A stretch of 8,659 nt of DNA, from NCBI GenBank assembly GCA_029259835.1, contig JAJDEL010000501.1, positions 1 through 8,659 on the forward strand, given 5' to 3'. The DNA is from Planctomicrobium sp. (GTDB lineage Bacteria > Planctomycetota > Planctomycetia > Planctomycetales > Planctomycetaceae). Positions 6,149 to 8,659 of this stretch are shown one piece after another (the stretch's first letter is position 1; each line of letters starts with the position of its first letter). Made by a program: the position numbers and the translations under genes. The notes under the pieces were generated by a model. That model saw nothing but the letters and a program-made list of their open reading frames with translations. It did no database searches and was not told where the DNA came from.

Positions 6149-6485
6149 GATGCGGTTTGAACCAATGTCAATTGATGGTCCGCGCATGACTGGTGAGAAA
6201 TTTTTCAATCTCTTTCAGAAGACAATGACCCTAAGTGCTGATTTTCCAATCAGATAACGCCATAGAGCTGCAATGACCCTGATGGTGAGAAGTGGAATTG
6301 TCGGCACTGCAAATTCTGCAATTCGAATGTCAATTTCTAAAAAAAGATGAACATTTGTCGGATACCCTCAATAGACTCTGCCGGAAGAACCGATACATCT
6401 GTTAGCTAACCGATTCACAGATTGAATCAACTCTATCTCAGCAAGATGCCGCGTTTGACGCGATACCAGCACCAGGACGGTCGCC

Positions 6486-6490
6486 AGGAG
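6486..6490 (+). promoter_or_regulatory. Shine-Dalgarno deciding the FlgM-like start
   Basis: AGGAG, 6 nt before ATG 6497. Upstream in-frame starts (TTG 6422, ATG 6446) have no such site. A second strong site, GGGGAGG (6647-6653), stands 5 nt before the internal in-frame ATG 6659 and could give a shorter product. Confidence 0.6.
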
Positions 6491-6496
6491 AATTCC

Positions 6497-6847
6497 ATGC
6501 GACCTTTATTTCCACTCTTTGATGCTCTTGTTAGCCTCAACACACTCACACAGGCGCCATTGATTGCAGGCCCCGATCTCGGTTATGATCGGCAGTTCCT
6601 GCCGGTTGAGGCATTCCTCGATCATGGCGAACCGATCCCAACATCTGGGGAGGCTGAGATGGACCGAAAACGGTCGAATCGCACCAATTCCGAACCGAAA
6701 ATCGATCAAAACATGTCCGATTCACAACCAGAAACTCGTCAAGAGCGGCTGGCCCGGATTCGTGCAGAGATCGATTCTGGCGTCTACGAGACCCCGGAAA
6801 AACTCGAAATTGCAATCAGTCGAATGATGGGAGTTCTGACAGACTGA
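6497..6847 (+). CDS. FlgM-like (anti-sigma-28 family) small protein
   Basis: A 116-residue protein. Its C-terminal stretch ERLARIRAEIDSGVYETP (83-100), continuing to EKLEIAISRMM (about 101-111), carries the FlgM-type pattern: an Arg-rich helix, Ile-x-x-Gly-x-Tyr, then a second helix. FlgM binds flagellar sigma-28 through this region and holds it inactive until hook completion (family knowledge). The N-terminal 55 residues (MRPLFPLFDALVSLN onward) are not FlgM-like and I do not recognise them; residues 56-80 are polar and probably disordered, as in FlgM. ATG 6497 is supported by AGGAG. ATG 6659 has an equally good site and would give a 62-residue protein with only the FlgM part. The gene is 39 bp ahead of the Fur-family gene, probably one operon. 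No flagellar gene is in view, so the role is tentative. Confidence 0.68.
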   Translation: MRPLFPLFDALVSLNTLTQAPLIAGPDLGYDRQFLPVEAFLDHGEPIPTSGEAEMDRKRSNRTNSEPKIDQNMSDSQPETRQERLARIRAEIDSGVYETPEKLEIAISRMMGVLTD

Positions 6848-6886
6848 TGAATCCGTTTAATCTGAGACTGCCTCAAGGGGGAAATC

Positions 6887-7384
6887 GTGTCTAATTTGGA
6901 AGCGGTCACCGTTGCCGTCTCTCCAGCCGAGAAATACCGCGAGTACCTCGCGACGCAAAACTTGCGCATGACGCGCGAGCGCGCGATTTTCATCGAAGAG
7001 GTCTTCTCCTCTCACGAACATTTCGATGCTGACCAGTTGGTGCAACGACTCGAACGTCGCAAGGACGGGAAACGGGTCAGCCGGTCAACGATTTATCGCC
7101 ACCTCAAACAACTCGAAGAGGCAGGGCTGATCCGAAAAGTCGCACGTCAGGGTGATCGTGATCTTTACGAGCACGACTACGGCTACCCTCAACACGATCA
7201 CCTGATCTGCAAAAAATGCGGTGACCTGATCGAATTTCATAACGAAGAGATCAGCAAAATTCTCGAAACAGTCGCCCGCGAACACGGTTTTCGGATCGAA
7301 GGTCACCGACTTGAAGCTCACGGCCTCTGTGACAATTGCTGCAAACGCCCAGATTCTCGACCTAAGAAGATGAACCTCATCTAA
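6887..7384 (+). CDS. Fur-family metal-dependent transcriptional repressor
   Basis: A 165-residue Fur-superfamily regulator. The start is GTG 6887, with GGGGG (6876-6880) 6 nt upstream. An N-terminal winged helix-turn-helix includes LRMTRERAIFIEEVF (26-40), the metal-sensing HEHFDADQL (43-51) and the recognition region VSRSTIYRHLKQLEEAGL (64-81). The hinge RDLYEHDYG is followed by the dimerisation domain with HDHLICKKCG (103-112; His103, His105, Cys108, Cys111), EFHNEEI (116-122) and a second CDNC pair (Cys148, Cys151). The two CxxC pairs form the structural zinc site of the family. The length is usual for the family plus about 15 extra N-terminal and 12 basic C-terminal residues. The sequence does not let me choose among Fur (iron), Zur (zinc) and PerR (peroxide). 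It is second in an operon with the FlgM-like gene and ends at a strong terminator. I see no clear Fur box in the window. Confidence 0.93.
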   Translation: MSNLEAVTVAVSPAEKYREYLATQNLRMTRERAIFIEEVFSSHEHFDADQLVQRLERRKDGKRVSRSTIYRHLKQLEEAGLIRKVARQGDRDLYEHDYGYPQHDHLICKKCGDLIEFHNEEISKILETVAREHGFRIEGHRLEAHGLCDNCCKRPDSRPKKMNLI

Positions 7385-7429
7385 AGCACTATTCGAAGTA
7401 CGATGCTTCTCAGAGTAATTCTATTAAGC

Positions 7430-7465
7430 AAGGCCCACCTGAAAAACATCCAGGCGGGCCTTTTT
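7430..7465 (+). terminator. Intrinsic terminator of the FlgM-like/Fur operon
   Basis: AAGGCCCACCTG (7430-7441) pairs with CAGGCGGGCCTT (7451-7462) with a single A/C mismatch around a 9-nt loop, and a T-run (7461-7465) follows on the plus strand. It lies 46 bp after the Fur stop codon. The minus strand has no comparable T-run, so it acts mainly in the plus direction. Confidence 0.88.
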
Positions 7466-7472
7466 CATTGAG

Positions 7473-7503
7473 TCAGCATTTACCAATCTCAAGTGAATGC
7501 TGA
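7473..7503 (-). terminator. Hairpin just past the DUF1559 gene, possible 3' end
   Basis: TCAGCATT (7473-7480) and AATGCTGA (7496-7503) form a perfect 8-bp stem with a 15-nt loop, 14 bp beyond the stop of the leftward gene. No T-run follows on the minus strand, so it could stabilise the mRNA 3' end or be chance. The position, rather than the stem strength, is the reason to record it. Confidence 0.3.
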
Positions 7504-7517
7504 ATTTGATTTAGCAC

Positions 7518-8659
7518 TTAATAATCACCAATTGGGTTTCCATCCTGATGTTGAATCAGGTTGGAGAAAGTTTCCTTACCGATTGATTTCTCAATGTCGC
7601 GCACCGCCCCGTCGCTCAGTAGAACAAGGAACTGTCTTCCGATGTTCCCCAATGCTTTAAAAGGATCTTCGGCATTGAATTCGAGTCCGCCTGGTTTCGT
7701 CCAAATTTCCGCGGTCTTGTCACCAGCGGTGACGACGAGAATCGTATTGGAGGTTCCGTCTGTAATATCTCGAATTCCGACGCCTGGCTTACCTTCGTTG
7801 AAGAGCAAATCCTCACCGACAAAAACATGAATAGCAGTTTTGCCTTCTGGATGATTTCCAAAGACTTCTGGCATGTCCACGATAAGAGCTTTGTTGTGTT
7901 CGCTGTCCCAAGGTTCATCAAGCTTGAATTCTTCGTAAAGAGGAGCCTCATTAATGAACGGCAAAAGATGGACTCGCCAACTTAAGCCTTTTCCGCGAAC
8001 ATTCTTTTCATCTTTTTCTCCGTTCGAATCAACTGCTGGAAAATGTTTGAACACGTCATGATAATTATGAAAAGCAAGCCCAAGCTGTCTCATCTGATTT
8101 CTCTTTTGGATCAGTTCACCTGCTGATGCAGCCTTCTTAAAGATCGGTTTTAGCAGTTCTGGCAGTGTTTCTAGTTTTTCCGGTCTGGGAACAGCCAAAC
8201 TGACGACCGATTCAGTCGTCGAAATTGCCGCTCCATCAACAGCTTGTTGTGCCAGCGGTTGCAATTCTGAATCGATCTCTCCCTTCACTTTTTCATACTG
8301 GGCCTTACCCATGCTCAGGTAACCGTTCAGCATGCCTTGAACAGCTTCCGCTGCTTCAGCGTTAGGAGTATCAACACTCACTTGCAACAGGCTTGAAGCT
8401 TCCAGATCCGCCGAAATTGACAGGGTTTGCAATTGTGTGATCATCGGCATCATCATTCCGATCATCGGATTCGGCTGACTCTGCATCATTTGCTGAAGAA
8501 ACTTCTTTACCGGAGCTAAATCGAGTGCGATTGCAATATCGCTGGCTTCAGTTTTCTGAAGCAACGCTGCAATCGTTCCGCTTGTTGAATTATTCAGTAT
8601 TGCTTCAAGGCGGTCTTGCCCTGCAAAAGCAAGTCGAGATTCACTCACTCGGAACAGAA
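7518..8659 (-). CDS. DUF1559 domain protein, C-terminal 380 residues (runs off the right edge)
   Basis: The reading frame is open to the right edge. The GTG at 8648 is most likely an internal Val (LFRVSESRLAFAGQDRL), so the N-terminus lies outside the window. About the first 160 visible residues are an alpha/beta region, with a Met/Gln/Pro-rich patch, QQMMQSQPNPMIGMMMPM, and a segment ending SVVSLAVPRPEKL. The DUF1559 domain then starts at RNQMRQLGLAFHNYHDVFKH (about 183-202), followed by LSWRVHLLPFI, LYEEFKLDEPWDSEHN, IRDITDGTSNTILVV and the C-terminal SDGAVRDIEKSIG. DUF1559 proteins are found in great numbers in planctomycetes, usually exported or pilin-like; the function is unknown. Here the domain is C-terminal in a longer protein rather than directly after a pilin-type leader. 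The gene converges on the Fur gene with a terminator between. Domain call firm, role unknown. Confidence 0.9.
   Translation of the reverse strand, partial: LFRVSESRLAFAGQDRLEAILNNSTSGTIAALLQKTEASDIAIALDLAPVKKFLQQMMQSQPNPMIGMMMPMITQLQTLSISADLEASSLLQVSVDTPNAEAAEAVQGMLNGYLSMGKAQYEKVKGEIDSELQPLAQQAVDGAAISTTESVVSLAVPRPEKLETLPELLKPIFKKAASAGELIQKRNQMRQLGLAFHNYHDVFKHFPAVDSNGEKDEKNVRGKGLSWRVHLLPFINEAPLYEEFKLDEPWDSEHNKALIVDMPEVFGNHPEGKTAIHVFVGEDLLFNEGKPGVGIRDITDGTSNTILVVTAGDKTAEIWTKPGGLEFNAEDPFKALGNIGRQFLVLLSDGAVRDIEKSIGKETFSNLIQHQDGNPIGDY

Larger units (their letters stand above)
6089..6496. other. Divergent intergenic region, about 400 bp, no gene seen
   Basis: This gap separates the leftward DgkA-like gene from the rightward FlgM-like gene and should hold both promoters. 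I find no supported ORF. Short repeats are present: CAATGACCCT at 6223-6232 and 6271-6280, TGGTGAGAA at 6191-6199 and 6283-6291, and AACCGAT at 6388-6394 and 6408-6414. There is also a perfect palindrome, GTTAGCTAAC (6401-6410), and a small hairpin, CGCGT-TTG-ACGCG (6450-6462), in the likely leader of the FlgM-like gene. An A-rich patch lies at 6338-6347. No riboswitch or small-RNA family is recognised. Confidence 0.6.

Noticed and set aside
6191..6291. Short repeats CAATGACCCT and TGGTGAGAA, two copies each
   Set aside because: The copies are not in a regular order or spacing. This is not an array, and the lengths are near what chance allows.
6266..6337. Cysteine-rich reading frame (WNCRHCKFCNSN) suggestive of a zinc knuckle
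   Set aside because: Only 23 sense codons between stop codons, with no start codon or ribosome site. Probably chance, although a decayed zinc-ribbon remnant cannot be excluded.
6273..6350. 25-codon ORF MTLMVRSGIVGTANS... in the divergent gap
   Set aside because: No Shine-Dalgarno, no pattern, and no support beyond being open.
1..8659. CRISPR array, tRNA, rRNA, insertion sequence, integrase or phage genes
   Set aside because: No regular repeats, no cloverleaf-like sequence, no transposase motifs and no terminal inverted repeats with target duplications seen.

Overview
The window looks like chromosomal DNA from a planctomycete of moderate GC, of the Gimesia/Rubinisphaera kind (inference). Three things suggest this: two adjacent secreted sulfatases, a large secreted protein with a DUF1559 domain (its FHNYHD and SDGAVR blocks are very typical of the phylum), and small membrane proteins of planctomycete type. 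I see no rRNA, tRNA, CRISPR array, insertion sequence or phage gene.

Minus-strand block, 6088 down to 1. In order of transcription it holds a degenerate DgkA-like membrane protein (6088-5687), the ABC-F ATPase Uup (5535-3748), a small two-helix membrane protein (3620-3330), an unrecognised 287-residue protein with a GTG start (3263-2400), a three-helix membrane protein resembling Pycsar effectors (DUF5706/PycTM-like, TTG start, 2275-1661), a complete sulfatase (1637-282), and the first 70 residues of a second sulfatase that runs off the left edge. Gaps are 23 to 151 bp, so several transcription units are likely. The closest pair is the Pycsar-effector-like gene and the complete sulfatase, 23 bp apart.

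Plus-strand block, 6497-7384. A short FlgM-like (anti-sigma-28) protein lies 39 bp ahead of a Fur-family metal-dependent repressor. The pair ends in a clear intrinsic terminator at 7430-7465. About 400 bp between this pair and the divergent DgkA-like gene is non-coding and holds promoter- and operator-like sequences.

Right end, 8659-7518, minus strand. The C-terminal 380 residues of a DUF1559 protein converge on the Fur gene, with a second hairpin next to its stop codon.

The observations most worth following are: (1) a perfect 12-bp inverted repeat at 3260-3303, whose RNA would loop out the Shine-Dalgarno and pair the GTG start of the unknown gene; (2) a Pycsar-effector-like gene with no cyclase in view; (3) a DgkA-fold protein that has lost most catalytic residues; and (4) a sulfatase whose formylglycine motif has Asn in place of the key Pro.
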